The notes under the pieces were generated by a model. It saw nothing but the letters and a program-made list of their open reading frames with translations. It was not told the DNA's origin and searched no databases. A stretch of 7,350 nucleotides of DNA, from assembly GCA_023416545.1 (NCBI GenBank), contig JAEZHO010000084.1, positions 1-7,350 on the forward strand. The letters are read 5' to 3'. Of the stretch, positions 6,754-7,350 are shown in pieces. A program made the position numbers and the translations under genes. Source of the stretch: Pseudomonadota bacterium (GTDB taxonomy: Bacteria; Pseudomonadota; Alphaproteobacteria; Rhizobiales; Rhizobiaceae). Position 1 is the stretch's first letter, and the number at the start of each line of letters is the position of its first letter.

Positions 6754-7350
6754 CCCACCCCGCCAGCCCCGTATCCTCGTTCTCGAGGACAGCCAACTCG
6801 ATGCGGAACTGATCCGCGAGCATCTCGAGACGCTGAACCCGGTGCCGGAGATCCGGTATGCTCAAAATCGGAGAACCTACGAGGAAGCCCTCGACGAAGG
6901 AGACTACGACGTCATTCTCGCCGATTTCTCTCTCCCCGATTTCGACGGGATGAGTGCGCTCGAACTGGCCCGCGACGTTGCGCCCGAAGTGCCTTTCATC
7001 TTCGTGTCGGGCATCCTCGGCGAGGAGGTCGCAATCGAGTCCTTCCGGCAGGGGGCCACCGACTACGTCCTGAAGCAGCGCCTCATACGGCTGCCGGCGG
7101 CCGTCGACCGCGCGCTTGCGGAAGCCCGCGAACGCAAAGAGCGTCGAAATGCCGAGCGACAGAAAGAATTGCTGGTCCGCGAACTCAGCCACCGCGTGAA
7201 AAACACCATGGCCATGGTCATGTCGCTCGTCCGGCGCACGGTGAAGACGAGTTCCTCCCTCGATGACTACGTCGATAACCTGCTCGGCCGGCTGCGGGCA
7301 CTCGCCGATGCGCACGCCCTCCTGTTCGAGACGAACTGGAACGAGGCGGA
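6740..7350 (+). CDS. REC-HWE family hybrid histidine kinase (3' end outside window)
   Basis: The frame from ATG 6740 is open to the right edge (203 complete codons). It begins with a receiver domain (about 10-125) carrying E16-D17 (ILVLEDSQ), phosphoacceptor D62 (VILADFSLPDFDG), S90 (FVSGILGEE) and K112 (YVLKQ). A charged alpha-helical linker (about 120-145, rich in Arg and Glu) follows. Then comes the dimerisation and phosphotransfer region of HWE/HisKA_2 kinases, LLVRELSHRVKNTMAMV, with phosphoacceptor H151. The ATP-binding domain would lie beyond the window. The start overlaps the end of the response regulator by 14 bases, and its ribosome site (CGGGA near 6725) is weak, suggesting translational coupling. 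With a receiver and no other sensor domain, the kinase is probably switched by phosphorylation from a partner, plausibly the phytochrome. HWE kinases are known from alphaproteobacterial stress and light signalling. The assignment between HWE and HisKA_2 needs the missing part. Confidence 0.92.
   Translation, partial: MDLHNPPRQPRILVLEDSQLDAELIREHLETLNPVPEIRYAQNRRTYEEALDEGDYDVILADFSLPDFDGMSALELARDVAPEVPFIFVSGILGEEVAIESFRQGATDYVLKQRLIRLPAAVDRALAEARERKERRNAERQKELLVRELSHRVKNTMAMVMSLVRRTVKTSSSLDDYVDNLLGRLRALADAHALLFETNWNEA

Overview
The window reads as a chromosomal or large-replicon segment of a GC-rich alphaproteobacterium, most likely of the Hyphomicrobiales (Rhizobiaceae-like). The genus cannot be fixed from sequence alone. 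The grounds are the high GC content, GTG and TTG starts with good Shine-Dalgarno sites, an RpoE-ChrR pair with its usual partners, a biliverdin-type bacteriophytochrome, and an HWE-type histidine kinase. There are eight protein genes, two of them cut by the window edges. No RNA genes, mobile elements, repeats or CRISPR were seen, and no stretch over 300 bases lacks a gene.

Left part (1-3970): a photooxidative (singlet-oxygen) stress module. Two genes run leftward, an FAD/NAD(P)-binding amine-oxidase-like protein (719-2071) and a DUF1365 protein (722 to beyond base 1), joined by an ATGA start/stop overlap. Divergent to them is an operon of an RpoE-type ECF sigma factor (2282-2866), its zinc anti-sigma factor ChrR (2863-3543, again an ATGA overlap) and a small DUF2177 membrane protein (3569-3970). 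The 210-base divergent spacer holds a strong match to the RpoE/ECF11 promoter (TGATCC-N18-TAATGG) ahead of the sigma gene. A weaker look-alike (CAATCC-N18-TAGAAG) faces the oxidoreductase gene. The layout suggests that ChrR holds the sigma factor until singlet oxygen or organic peroxide releases it, and that sigma then raises its own operon and probably the divergent lipid-modifying genes.

Right part (3971-7350): a red/far-red light signalling module. A canonical bacteriophytochrome histidine kinase (PAS-GAF-PHY-HisKA-HATPase) is followed with overlaps by a single-domain response regulator starting at TTG, and then by a REC-HWE histidine kinase cut by the right edge. A sigma70-like promoter and a strong Shine-Dalgarno site place the phytochrome start at GTG 4104 rather than the upstream GTG 4041.

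The notable point is the juxtaposition of a singlet-oxygen stress regulon and a red-light sensor with a three-gene phosphorelay. Each part is recognisable. The least characterised pieces are DUF2177, DUF1365, the oxidoreductase, and the signal path from phytochrome to REC-HWE kinase. I did not find a wholly unknown system.
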